DNA of 9,153 nt from the NCBI GenBank assembly GCA_022707945.1, contig JAKIZQ010000038.1, positions 1 through 9,153 on the forward strand. Reading direction: 5' to 3'. The stretch's first letter is position 1. Each line of letters starts with the position of its first letter. The stretch is from Bdellovibrionales bacterium (lineage in GTDB: Bacteria; Bdellovibrionota; JAFGOL01). The position numbers and the translations under genes were made by a program. Shown here piece by piece: positions 1 to 7,586 of this stretch. The notes under the pieces are model-generated. The model was not told the DNA's origin. It saw only the letters and a list, made by a program, of their open reading frames with translations, and did no database searches.

Positions 1-663
1 TGCTCCCTTAAGCCTAACACAAGATTCACAGGTTCCACACATTTTTTCGAAACTTTCGTAACAACTCCAAACAAGTTGTATGGGTAGATTATACTCCTTC
101 ATGAGAGGATGTAGGTCTTTTAATATGCTTTTCTTATCTAATTCTGCAGAAAAGGAATATAATTTTGGATGACTAAGTGTTGATAACTTTAATAGTTCCT
201 CGCTCCCTTGCATAAAGTTAACACTATTATCTGGATACCTAAGTGCTTCTTCCTTATTGATACCTATAACAATTACATGATAATGGTCTGACTCAGCTAC
301 AGCGGCAGCAATATTAACAAATACACCATTCCTATTGGGAACCCACTCATCAATTTTGTCGTCATTGTCTGCATGGTGTTTGTCTTTGTACTCCGTAACT
401 TTCCTTGAGTAATCCAGTAAGGTAGAAGAAAGCCCCCTATACCAAGGAAGATCTATCCTTATAAGTTCCAAAGAAAGCATTGAACAAATCTTTTTAACTC
501 TTACATATTCATGTGGTGCAGCTTTTTGTCCATAATCGAAAAAAAGTACAGATACTTTATTGTATCTTTTTTTAGCCAACAACAAATTGTATACCGAATC
601 CAGTCCGGAAGAACAAAGCACCAAAGCTTTTAAAGGCTCAGGCTTTGTAAACAGCCCGTGCAT
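1..663 (-). CDS. queC: QueC-like 7-cyano-7-deazaguanine (preQ0) synthase, 3' end off the window
   Basis: QueC is a cytoplasmic ATP-dependent PP-loop ligase that turns 7-carboxy-7-deazaguanine plus ammonia into preQ0, a step of queuosine synthesis. The 221 visible residues match the family: the PP-loop CSSGLDS at residues 17-23, FDYGQ at 42-46, WVPNRN at 107-112, and a zinc site of four cysteines (C201, C209, C212, C215) inside SCYESFEKMCGTCESC. Only the last few residues should be missing. The start overlaps queD by 26 bases in another frame. ATG at 663 is chosen because it lies 7 bases after GGGAG (671-675); the adjacent ATG at 666 is possible, and an in-frame TGA lies a few codons further up. 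Odd points: the usual SGGxDS is SSGLDS, and the usual YPDCRPEF block is YPDNSVNF. It is QueC by overall pattern, but it could be a paralogue with a changed substrate. Confidence 0.85.
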   Translation of the reverse strand, partial: MHGLFTKPEPLKALVLCSSGLDSVYNLLLAKKRYNKVSVLFFDYGQKAAPHEYVRVKKICSMLSLELIRIDLPWYRGLSSTLLDYSRKVTEYKDKHHADNDDKIDEWVPNRNGVFVNIAAAVAESDHYHVIVIGINKEEALRYPDNSVNFMQGSEELLKLSTLSHPKLYSFSAELDKKSILKDLHPLMKEYNLPIQLVWSCYESFEKMCGTCESCVRLKGA

Positions 664-994
664 CATCTGACTCCCATACGGTCACTTCAAGTAAACCGCT
701 GAATTTTTGTTTTAGCTCATCATATATTACTCGGGCTAAATTTTCTGCAGTTGGATTCAATGTATCAAAAGGCTTTACCTCGTTGATGTATTTATGATCA
801 TATCTATCTAGCAAAGTATTTAATTCTTTTTTAAGTTCTACAAAGTCACACAAAAAGCCATCACTGTTAAGCTTGTCACCGGTAAGACAAAGCTCTACTT
901 TCCACGTGTGTCCATGAAGATTTTCACACTTGCCTTTATAGTTCCTTAGATTATGGGCGGAGCTAAATCTACTAAGAACCCTTACTTCATACAT
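638..994 (-). CDS. queD: QueD, 6-carboxy-5,6,7,8-tetrahydropterin synthase
   Basis: QueD converts dihydroneopterin triphosphate to 6-carboxytetrahydropterin, an early step to queuosine; it belongs to the 6-pyruvoyl tetrahydropterin synthase fold family. The 118 residues are a normal QueD length. Zinc ligands are H14 (FSSAHNL) and H27 and H29 (LHGH). The catalytic cysteine is C23 in CENLHGH, with the CxxxHGH spacing typical of QueD. D66-H67 in DRYDHKYIN supply the catalytic histidine, TAEN (82-85) follows, and E108 in VWESDD is the conserved pterin-binding glutamate. The start follows the transglycosylase stop by 7 bases. No Shine-Dalgarno is visible, so translation probably depends on coupling to the gene before it. 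The 3' end overlaps the start of queC, and the two gene products act in the same pathway. An alternative pterin-synthase activity is less likely given the queC neighbour. Confidence 0.93.
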   Translation of the reverse strand: MYEVRVLSRFSSAHNLRNYKGKCENLHGHTWKVELCLTGDKLNSDGFLCDFVELKKELNTLLDRYDHKYINEVKPFDTLNPTAENLARVIYDELKQKFSGLLEVTVWESDDARAVYKA

Positions 995-1001
995 AGTTTA
1001 T

Positions 1002-1664
1002 TTATAAGGACAGCTTTTGATAGGTCTTTACTATCTTGGAATAGTAAGATTTGGGAATGCTGTTCTTCTCCTTCAACATACGGTCAACCTGAGCAGGGCC
1101 CCTGTTATATGCAGCCAAATAAAGTTGCATATTATTATTATATTTGGATGAAAGTTTTGACAAATAATATGTACCTATATGTACATTCGTGCCAATGTCC
1201 GTAAAAACCTTATCATTATAAGGCAGACCCATTTCCATACATAAGGTTTTTGCTGTTGCAGGCATTAATTGCATCAATCCCCTTGCGCCCATCGGAGATC
1301 TTGCATGTTTATCAAAAGAAGATTCCACAGTTATTACAGATATTAAGAGCATCGGATCTATATCATATCGTGTAGCAGCACGTCTTACTTCTTTCGCAAG
1401 AGTAGCAATCTCATGATCATTAAGTTTTTTCATTCCTTTTACTTCCATAAAATCAGCTATAAATCCCTTAAGCTGGTTCAATTCATGAATTTCATAGGTT
1501 CTGATACTAAAGAAAGATAAAGAAAAAACCATAAATACAATAGCAGATATACTAGCTATAAAAACCCTGTTTTTATGAAGAAAAGGCTTTATTATCATGT
1601 GTTTAGAAAACTTCTCGTCAAAATAATATTTATACTTGGAAGTACTTTTAAAATTAAAAGTCAT
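1002..1664 (-). CDS. Membrane-anchored lytic transglycosylase (SLT domain)
   Basis: The 220-residue protein has a basic N-terminus, one hydrophobic segment at about 33-54 that should anchor it in the inner membrane, a short linker, and a Slt70-type lysozyme-like domain at about 85-215. The domain shows the catalytic glutamate E114 in VESSF, then GARGLMQLMP (126-135) and AAYNRGP (184-190), all hallmarks of goose-type lytic transglycosylases. These enzymes cleave the MurNAc-GlcNAc bond and leave 1,6-anhydroMurNAc ends. The usual motif is AYNAGP; here the alanine is arginine, a minor change. The start at ATG 1664 is supported by AAGAGGGG just upstream; a later start at M23 would still keep the membrane segment. 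It is the first gene after the only sizeable gap in the window, so it may also be read from its own promoter. The subfamily (for example MltE- or MltC-like) cannot be fixed from sequence alone, so no symbol is given. Confidence 0.9.
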   Translation of the reverse strand: MTFNFKSTSKYKYYFDEKFSKHMIIKPFLHKNRVFIASISAIVFMVFSLSFFSIRTYEIHELNQLKGFIADFMEVKGMKKLNDHEIATLAKEVRRAATRYDIDPMLLISVITVESSFDKHARSPMGARGLMQLMPATAKTLCMEMGLPYNDKVFTDIGTNVHIGTYYLSKLSSKYNNNMQLYLAAYNRGPAQVDRMLKEKNSIPKSYYSKIVKTYQKLSL

Positions 1665-1667
1665 TAA

Positions 1668-1675
1668 CCCCTCTT
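1668..1675 (-). promoter_or_regulatory. Shine-Dalgarno of the lytic transglycosylase gene
   Basis: The minus strand reads AAGAGGGG, ending 3 bases before the ATG at 1664 (5 bases if the core is taken as GAGG). It supports that start over the internal methionine at residue 23. Confidence 0.6.
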
Positions 1676-1702
1676 ATAAGCAACATCACTGCCTATAATA
1701 GT

Positions 1703-1732
1703 TTTGTACCAAAAAAAACGTTTTAAGGTCAA
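1703..1732 (-). promoter_or_regulatory. Candidate internal sigma-70-type promoter before the transglycosylase gene
   Basis: The 110-base gap 1665-1774 is the only non-coding stretch of any length here. On the minus strand it has TTGACC (1727-1732, five of six matches to the -35 consensus), an 18-base spacer, and TACAAA (1703-1708, four of six to -10). A second -10-like TATTAT lies at 1695-1700, but its distance of 26 bases from TTGACC is wrong. The spacer contains a run of eight T. Transcription from here would serve the transglycosylase, queD and queC independently of the genes before them. AT-rich DNA produces such matches by chance, so this is a candidate only. Confidence 0.3.
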
Positions 1733-1774
1733 GCACTAAATATCAGACTATAACTATTTGTAATTAATAGCTTT

Positions 1775-3484
1775 TTATAAAATATCCACCATAACGTACT
1801 GTATCCTCTTGGTTCCATTCCACTCATTTATGCTTGGCCTAAAAACGATATCAGTCACAGCGCCAATGTTTTCAGCCAAGTTACCCATATTAAAACCTAT
1901 GGCATCTGCCCCATTTTCAAGTTTTAGTTTTAAGTGTTTGCCCTTTAGGACTTTCTTATCAAAAACTTTTACCTTTGAAACAAAAAGTGGAGCAGGATTG
2001 TCTGTTCCGAAAGGTTCCATTTTTGAAAGATCATTCAAAACTTTCATATCAATTTCACCAAGCTTAAGCTCCAGATCAATATTTAAGGTCTGCTTTGCTG
2101 GACAAGAATTGAGCTGTTTTTCAATACTAGACTCAAAAATAAGTTTAAATTCTTGTATCCTTTCTTCTTTTATACTCATTCCAATTGCCATTTGATGCCC
2201 GCCAAAATCTTCAAACATGTCTTTAAACTCAGAAAAAACTTTAAACAGATCTAATCCGGGAACACTCCTGGCAGAACCTTTATAAATACCTGAACCTATC
2301 TCTGTGAACACCGCAGTAGGCTTAAACCATCGATCAACTGATTTAGAAGCAAGTATACCTATAATTCCTTGGTGCCAATCTTTAGAGCTAAGAGTGATAG
2401 TGTTCATTCTAGCAAAAGCTTCTGGATCTTTTTTTTCTATAGTCTCAACAAAAGAACAAATCTCTTCCCAAGATCTTTTTTGAAAGTTCATTCTTTTGTT
2501 GTTCTCTTCCTGAAGTATCTGTGCAAGATCTCTTGCTTCATTATCATCGTTAGTAAGTAAAAGTTCCACACATCTTGATGCGCTTCCCATTCTTCCAGCA
2601 GCATTCATTCTTGGCGAAAGAACAAATCCAACAGACTCATAAGTCAATTTGTCTTTTAAACTACTAAGCTCTATTAAGGCACTAAGACCTCGACGAGGAT
2701 TGTTGTTCATCATCTCTAAACCTTTTTTAACAAGTATCCTGTTTATCCCCTGAATAGGGACAAGATCTGCTATGGTGCCAAAGGCTACCATATCTAAATA
2801 TTCTTTCAGGTCTGGTTCTTTCTTATCATTAAAGAATCCTTTATCCCTTAATATCTTTCTTATGCCTATCATAAAATAATAGGCGACACCCACTCCAGAA
2901 AGATCAGAAAAAACTTTTTCCTCTCCATTTTTATGAGGATTAATAAATGCAAAAGATAGAGGATATTCCTGAGAAACTTTATGGTGATCCGTTACAATAA
3001 GATCTATGCCATTTTTCATACAATATTCTGCTGTTTCAATATCGCTGGTGCCACAATCAACTGTTATGATCAATGTCACGCCTTTTTTCTTTAGCTCATC
3101 AACAGAACTAATGTGAAAACCATACCCCTCTGCAAATCTTTCTGGCTGATAAAATAGTACATCCGCACCCAACGACCTTAGAAAAGATGTTAAAGACGCT
3201 GTAGCAGTAGATCCATCTATATCGTAATCTCCATAGACAGATATCTTTTCACCACTAGTAACTGCTTCTGCAACTCTTTTAGAACCTTTTTCAAGCTCAC
3301 TCAAAAGAAATGGGTCTGGAAGTTTTGCTAAAGAAGGATTTAAATATTCATATACAGAGGCCTTGTCTGAATAACCCCTATTCAAAAGTATTTGACATAC
3401 TATTATAGAAAGACCAGTCTCTATAGAAAGGTCTTGAGCCTCTTTTGTTATATCAGATATAACATTCCACTTACATTTCGACAT
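1775..3484 (-). CDS. recJ: RecJ, single-stranded-DNA-specific 5'-3' exonuclease
   Basis: RecJ degrades single-stranded DNA 5' to 3' in recombinational repair, mismatch repair and replication-fork processing, using two divalent metals. The length of 569 residues is close to E. coli RecJ (577). DHH-domain motifs in order: VYGDYDIDGST (83-93), VDCG (142-145), TDHH (165-168), GTIADLVP (236-243) and PRMNAAGRM (291-299). The DHHA1 part carries KGSARS (403-408) and GGHQMAIG (428-435), followed by a C-terminal OB-like region with PFGTDNPAP (491-499). Small departures are VDCG where VDNG is common and AIG where AAG is common; the metal ligands D86, D88, D143, H167 and D240 appear intact. The ATG shares a base with the secF stop (TAATG), and no strong Shine-Dalgarno is visible, so translation is probably coupled to secF. 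Confidence 0.96.
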   Translation of the reverse strand: MSKCKWNVISDITKEAQDLSIETGLSIIVCQILLNRGYSDKASVYEYLNPSLAKLPDPFLLSELEKGSKRVAEAVTSGEKISVYGDYDIDGSTATASLTSFLRSLGADVLFYQPERFAEGYGFHISSVDELKKKGVTLIITVDCGTSDIETAEYCMKNGIDLIVTDHHKVSQEYPLSFAFINPHKNGEEKVFSDLSGVGVAYYFMIGIRKILRDKGFFNDKKEPDLKEYLDMVAFGTIADLVPIQGINRILVKKGLEMMNNNPRRGLSALIELSSLKDKLTYESVGFVLSPRMNAAGRMGSASRCVELLLTNDDNEARDLAQILQEENNKRMNFQKRSWEEICSFVETIEKKDPEAFARMNTITLSSKDWHQGIIGILASKSVDRWFKPTAVFTEIGSGIYKGSARSVPGLDLFKVFSEFKDMFEDFGGHQMAIGMSIKEERIQEFKLIFESSIEKQLNSCPAKQTLNIDLELKLGEIDMKVLNDLSKMEPFGTDNPAPLFVSKVKVFDKKVLKGKHLKLKLENGADAIGFNMGNLAENIGAVTDIVFRPSINEWNGTKRIQYVMVDIL

Positions 3485-4401
3485 TACTCAGCTGTTTTCT
3501 TCCCGAATAATCTTTCCATCAAAAGTATTACCGGTGAAGCAATAAAAACTGTTGAGTAAACACCAGAGACCATTCCAACTACAAGAGCAAGAGAAAAATC
3601 TCTTAGGCTGGAACCTCCAAAGATAAATATCATAAGAACACAAAGAAAAGTCACTAATGTCGTCAAGATAGTTCTGCTCAATGTTTCGTTAAGTGCCTTG
3701 TTTATCATAATAGGTAAAGATATCCCTTTGTGTTTATCCATTACCTCTCGTATTCTGTCATAGATAACTATAGTATCGTTAACAGAATATCCAACTATCG
3801 CCAAAAGAGCAGCAACAGTAGAAAGAGTAAATTGATAACCAGTTATAGCAAAAATACCGACTGTAAAAAGAACGTCGTGTATCAAAGCAACAATAGCTCC
3901 AGGCGAGAATTTATAATCAAACCTTATTGCTATATAAATGAAGATCCCCAACATTGCATATATAAGGGCATATATAGCGCTCATTTTTAACTCTCTACCA
4001 ACCTTAGGACCAACTATCTCTATTTTTCTTATGTCGTAACTACCTTTATTAAAAGTCGTTTCAAGTTTAAGTTCTATGTCCTTAGTAACAACGTTAAGAT
4101 CAGCTTCTGAACCTTTAACTCTTATTAAGTATTCATTTCCAGTTGCATCACTAAATTTTTGTACCTGAACATCACCAGATTTAATTTCCTGCATAACAGT
4201 TCTTAATTTTTGGCTATCAACAGAAGCATCATCGAACTTTACCTGCATCTCTATACCGCCAGTAAAATCTACACCGTAGTTAAGGCCTTTAGTAAAGAAA
4301 ACGAACATCATTATACCTATCACTATAATGGATGCTATCACCCCTATACGACTTGCTTTTACAAAATCATAATTCGTGTTGGGTTTAACTATGTTAAACA
4401 T
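3484..4401 (-). CDS. secF: SecF, Sec translocon accessory membrane protein
   Basis: SecF pairs with SecD in the inner membrane and uses the proton gradient to help pull exported proteins out of SecYEG. The 305 residues show TM1 at about 19-37, GVDFTGG (43-49), a small periplasmic domain to about 135, and five further membrane segments. Conserved motifs are ALIHDV (172-177), GYSVNDTIVIYDRIRE (204-219, with the conserved D209) and NETLSRT (238-244). The length is usual for a separate SecF rather than a SecDF fusion. GGAGGA (4411-4416) precedes the ATG by 9 bases, and the gap after secD is 19 bases. Confidence 0.97.
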   Translation of the reverse strand: MFNIVKPNTNYDFVKASRIGVIASIIVIGIMMFVFFTKGLNYGVDFTGGIEMQVKFDDASVDSQKLRTVMQEIKSGDVQVQKFSDATGNEYLIRVKGSEADLNVVTKDIELKLETTFNKGSYDIRKIEIVGPKVGRELKMSAIYALIYAMLGIFIYIAIRFDYKFSPGAIVALIHDVLFTVGIFAITGYQFTLSTVAALLAIVGYSVNDTIVIYDRIREVMDKHKGISLPIMINKALNETLSRTILTTLVTFLCVLMIFIFGGSSLRDFSLALVVGMVSGVYSTVFIASPVILLMERLFGKKTAE

Positions 4402-4410
4402 ATTAAGCTT

Positions 4411-4416
4411 TCCTCC
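4411..4416 (-). promoter_or_regulatory. Shine-Dalgarno of secF
   Basis: GGAGGA on the minus strand lies in the 19-base secD-secF gap, 9 bases before the ATG at 4401. It shows that secF has its own ribosome entry and fixes its start. Confidence 0.75.
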
Positions 4417-4420
4417 AGAT

Positions 4421-6124
4421 TTATATACTAAGTTTTCTTAAGTAGCCTTTTTCTATTAGATACTCAAATATCCATCTCGTTATATATACTCCCGTAAAAA
4501 CAGAAGTCGCGATACCTATAAGTAAAGTTACAGCAAAGCCCTTAACAGGACCTGTTCCATATTGTAACAACACTATACCAGCTATTGCTGTAGTTATATT
4601 AGCATCAAGGACAGTCCAGAGGGCTTTATCATAACCTATTTCTAAGGCAGCTTTTCCAGTATTCCCTGATCGTATTTCTTCTCTTATCCTTTCATTAATA
4701 ATTACGTTAGCGTCAACACTCATACCTACGGTCAAGACTATACCTGCTATACCGGGAAGAGTTAGTGTGGCACCAAACAGCATCATTAAAGCCATGAGTA
4801 TCACAACGTTCAACACAACAGCTATGTCTGCAACTGCTCCAGAAAATCTGTAGTAGATCAACATAAAAAGAACTACTATCAAAGCTCCAAGTATAAAAGA
4901 TAGTTTTCCTTGCTCTATACTATCATTACCAAGAGATGGACCAACAACTCTTTCTTCTTCAAAAGTAAGTTGTGCAGGGAGCGCTCCAGCTCTTAATACT
5001 AAAGCTATGTCTTCCGCCTCTTGTTGTAATTCACTTATAGGTCTTCCTGAGCCAAGTGTTATTTGACCCTGATCACTTATTTTTGCTTGGATTACAGGAG
5101 CTGAATAAATATTTTTATCAAGCACTATTGCTAATTGTTTACCGATATTCTCTCCGGTGGTCTTTTCCATGTACCTTGCACCGTTAGTATTCATCTGGAA
5201 GCTAACATATGGTTCGCCAAATTCATTGTTGTATCCAACATAAGCATCTTTAAGATCATCTCCTGTAACTGGACTAGCTTTTTGTAAAAGATAAGGTTCC
5301 ATAAACTTCTTTCCAGTTGATGGATCAACCTTTTTTTCGAAGAGAACCATCGTGTCTGACGGTATTTTACCTTCAAGCCAAACATTAAGTTTATCTACAT
5401 AGTCTGCATATGATGTTTTTTCATCATACACAACACCAGCCTCGTTAGCCTGATTAACAGCACTATATATTCTGTCTTTTCCAAAATTTGGATCGTTAAC
5501 AACTATTTTAAATTCAAGCCTAGCTGTTCTTCCAATAATAGATTTTGCCCTAGTAACATCTTTTACTCCGGGTAATTGAACAACTATCCTATCTGAACCT
5601 TGAGCCTGTATACTCGTCTCATTAACTCCAAACTCATCTATCCTGTTCCTTATAGCCTCTATGGTCTGGCTTACTGCATTCTTTCTTATATATGATTTTT
5701 CTTCATCGTTAAGATCAAAAACAATCTCTCCATTACCAGATGCTGAAAAGATCATACCAGTATACTTAATTACTGCTTCTCTAACTTTATCCTCATCTGA
5801 AACATTCTTAAGTTTTACCGATACCCTACTAGTATCACCAACTCTTTTAACGCTATCAAATGGAATATTTTTTTCCTTGAATACCGCATCAAGTTTAATA
5901 GCATTTCTGTCTGCCTGTTCAACGACCACCTTTTCTACATCAACTCCAAGTACAAGATGTGTACCTCCCTGAAGATCTAGACCAAGCTTAAGGTCTTTTG
6001 GTGGCATTAATTTTGTTAGCCAGTAAGGTGCCTTAGTTTGTGAAATGTAGATAGGGGATGTAACCCATAAACTTCCAAGTATAAGTATTATTACAAAATA
6101 AAAACGCCATTTTGCGTTAAACAT
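4421..6124 (-). CDS. secD: SecD, Sec translocon accessory membrane protein
   Basis: SecD is the larger partner of SecF in the proton-driven export motor on the periplasmic side of SecYEG. The 567 residues begin with TM1 (about 8-26) and LGLDLQGGTHLVLGVD (47-62), the SecD signature. A large periplasmic P1 region follows, including IRNRIDEFGV (158-167), VVQLPGV (181-187) and the base/head segments up to VGPSLG (394-399). Five more membrane segments occupy about 405-555, with GMSVDANVIINERIREE (467-483; D471 is the conserved membrane acid of RND-type transporters) and DANITT (507-512). The length is in the range of SecD proteins with the shorter P1 domain; E. coli SecD has 615. ATG 6124 follows AAGGAG at good spacing, 3 bases after the yajC stop. 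Confidence 0.97.
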   Translation of the reverse strand: MFNAKWRFYFVIILILGSLWVTSPIYISQTKAPYWLTKLMPPKDLKLGLDLQGGTHLVLGVDVEKVVVEQADRNAIKLDAVFKEKNIPFDSVKRVGDTSRVSVKLKNVSDEDKVREAVIKYTGMIFSASGNGEIVFDLNDEEKSYIRKNAVSQTIEAIRNRIDEFGVNETSIQAQGSDRIVVQLPGVKDVTRAKSIIGRTARLEFKIVVNDPNFGKDRIYSAVNQANEAGVVYDEKTSYADYVDKLNVWLEGKIPSDTMVLFEKKVDPSTGKKFMEPYLLQKASPVTGDDLKDAYVGYNNEFGEPYVSFQMNTNGARYMEKTTGENIGKQLAIVLDKNIYSAPVIQAKISDQGQITLGSGRPISELQQEAEDIALVLRAGALPAQLTFEEERVVGPSLGNDSIEQGKLSFILGALIVVLFMLIYYRFSGAVADIAVVLNVVILMALMMLFGATLTLPGIAGIVLTVGMSVDANVIINERIREEIRSGNTGKAALEIGYDKALWTVLDANITTAIAGIVLLQYGTGPVKGFAVTLLIGIATSVFTGVYITRWIFEYLIEKGYLRKLSI

Positions 6125-6127
6125 ATT

Positions 6128-6466
6128 TTACTCCTTTACAAGATCTTTTGCGTTAGCAGTTATCATACCTTTTAACATTTTGATTTTAACGTCTCCCTCT
6201 AGTTCAAGTGTGACAAGTTTGTCAGAAACAGAATAAATTGTTCCTACTATCCCGCTAGAAGTTAGAACTTCATCTCCCTTTTTTAATCCTGCCAAGAATT
6301 GCTGATGTTGTTTTCTTTGTTTTTGTTGTGGCCTTATCATTAAAAAGTAAAAAATAACTATTATAAGGACAAAAGGCATTAACATGTTCAAAATGCCCAT
6401 GGCTCCTTTAGGTGCTGTAGCGGCCTGTGCATAAACGTTAGTAGCTAGAAAAAGTAAAGTAAACAT
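6128..6466 (-). CDS. yajC: YajC, SecDF-associated membrane protein
   Basis: YajC is a small inner-membrane protein that co-purifies with SecDF and the translocon; its exact role is not settled. The 112 residues match E. coli YajC (110) in layout: a short N-terminal hydrophobic stretch ending in alanines, one membrane segment at about 26-44, the signature MIRPQQKQRKQHQQF (43-57), and a cytoplasmic beta domain with GDEVLTSSGIVG (64-75). The start is well fixed by TGGAGGA (6472-6478) 5 bases upstream. It lies between tgt and secD, its standard place in many bacteria, and its last codons contain the Shine-Dalgarno of secD. Confidence 0.96.
   Translation of the reverse strand: MFTLLFLATNVYAQAATAPKGAMGILNMLMPFVLIIVIFYFLMIRPQQKQRKQHQQFLAGLKKGDEVLTSSGIVGTIYSVSDKLVTLELEGDVKIKMLKGMITANAKDLVKE
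6131..6136 (-). promoter_or_regulatory. Shine-Dalgarno of secD inside the yajC end
   Basis: AAGGAG on the minus strand lies within the last yajC codons, 6 bases before the secD ATG at 6124, so the two reading frames should be translated together. Confidence 0.75.
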
Positions 6467-6471
6467 TGTGG

Positions 6472-6478
6472 TCCTCCA
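6472..6478 (-). promoter_or_regulatory. Shine-Dalgarno of yajC
   Basis: TGGAGGA on the minus strand sits 5 bases before the yajC ATG at 6466, in the 26-base gap after tgt. It is among the best ribosome sites in the window and decides the yajC start. Confidence 0.75.
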
Positions 6479-6492
6479 TTTAAGTAATTTTA

Positions 6493-7581
6493 TCAGACAT
6501 TATCTTTATTATAATTATTCAAAAAATCAGCATAAAAATGGTCGTAATCGTTATTTTTAATAGATGTACGAAGCATATCCATAAAACGCATGAAAAACCT
6601 TAAGTTATGCAGTGTGTTCAAGTAATATGATAACAGTTCACCAGACATATATAGGTGTCTAAGGTAGGCTTTAGAAAAATTCCTGCATGTATAACAATCA
6701 CACCCGGGCTCTAGTGGCTCAGGATCCTCGGAATATCTTGCCTGTTTTATAGATACTTTGCCATTAAAAGTATAAAGACCGCCATTCCTTGCATTCCTTG
6801 TTGGAATAACACAGTCGAACATCTTAACCCCATGTTTAACGGCGAATAATATGTCTTCTGGTTCGCCAACACCCATCATATAGATAGGGGTGTTAATCTT
6901 TCTTTCTTTGACCTTTTCCATAACAGAGGAAAGCGCTTCATACATCTCGTTCTTTGGTTCGCCAACGCTGAACCCTCCAAGCGCATAAGAACTAAAACCT
7001 ATTTCAAGCAACTCATCTAAACTTCTCTCTCTAAGATCAGGATACATACCTCCCTGAACTATTGCAAAAAGACGACCGTTAGAACCAAGTTCTTGCCACT
7101 TTTGTTTTGACCTCTTGGCCCATCTTGTAGTTAAAGCCAAAGAACGTTCGAGGTAATTTTTGTCTGCTCCATATGGCGGACACTCGTCCAAAACCATTTT
7201 AATATCCGCACCAAGATCATCCTGTATTTGAATAGAAAGCTCTGGAGTAAGATAGTGTTTAGACCCATCTATATGAGAACGGAATTCAACACCGTCCTCT
7301 GTTAGTTTTCTTAATTCATTGAGGCTAAAAACTTGAAAACCACCACTATCCGTTAATATTGGTCCATCCCATCCCATAAACTTATGTAGACCACCAAGTT
7401 TTTTTACAAGCTCATTCCCGGGACGTAGATAAAGATGATACGTATTGCCGAGTATTATCTTAACTTGAAGTTCCTTTAATACAGACGGTGGCATCGCCTT
7501 AACTGTACCCTTGGTACCAACCGGCATAAAAACTGGTAACTCTATGTCACCGTGTAAGGTTTTAAGTATATCTGATGACAT
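6493..7581 (-). CDS. tgt: tRNA-guanine transglycosylase (Tgt)
   Basis: Tgt swaps the wobble guanine of tRNAs for Tyr, His, Asn and Asp for preQ1, the committed tRNA step of queuosine formation. The 362-residue TIM-barrel protein shows FMPVGT (18-23), IILGNTYHLYLRPG (42-55), TDSGGFQVFSL (77-87, with the acid/base D78), DECPPY (132-137, base recognition by D132), IVQGG (174-178), LGGFSVGEP (201-209), and FDCVIPTRNARNGG (255-268, with the nucleophile D256). The zinc site is C294, C296, C299 and H325. It is slightly shorter at the N-terminus than E. coli Tgt (375): the usual leader before the HG.I..P block is only about 9 residues. An in-frame TGA six codons upstream rules out a longer start. The ATG comes 5 bases after the tnaA stop with only a weak AGG, so translation is probably coupled. 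queD and queC in the same run fit de novo queuosine synthesis. Confidence 0.97.
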   Translation of the reverse strand: MSSDILKTLHGDIELPVFMPVGTKGTVKAMPPSVLKELQVKIILGNTYHLYLRPGNELVKKLGGLHKFMGWDGPILTDSGGFQVFSLNELRKLTEDGVEFRSHIDGSKHYLTPELSIQIQDDLGADIKMVLDECPPYGADKNYLERSLALTTRWAKRSKQKWQELGSNGRLFAIVQGGMYPDLRERSLDELLEIGFSSYALGGFSVGEPKNEMYEALSSVMEKVKERKINTPIYMMGVGEPEDILFAVKHGVKMFDCVIPTRNARNGGLYTFNGKVSIKQARYSEDPEPLEPGCDCYTCRNFSKAYLRHLYMSGELLSYYLNTLHNLRFFMRFMDMLRTSIKNNDYDHFYADFLNNYNKDNV

Positions 7582-7586
7582 TAATA

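Noticed and set aside
953..1204. Open plus-strand frame of 83 codons across the transglycosylase-queD junction
   Set aside because: It overlaps two well-supported minus-strand genes and encodes a low-complexity Tyr/Asn-rich product without motif.
1754..1770. Inverted repeat CTATT-7-AATAG after the recJ stop, as a possible terminator
   Set aside because: The stem is only 5 A/T-rich base pairs and no T tract follows it on the minus strand, so it would not end transcription.
1809..2195. Open plus-strand frame of 128 codons opposite the recJ 3' end
   Set aside because: It is antisense to conserved RecJ motifs such as GGHQMAIG and has no family resemblance; it is a shadow frame.
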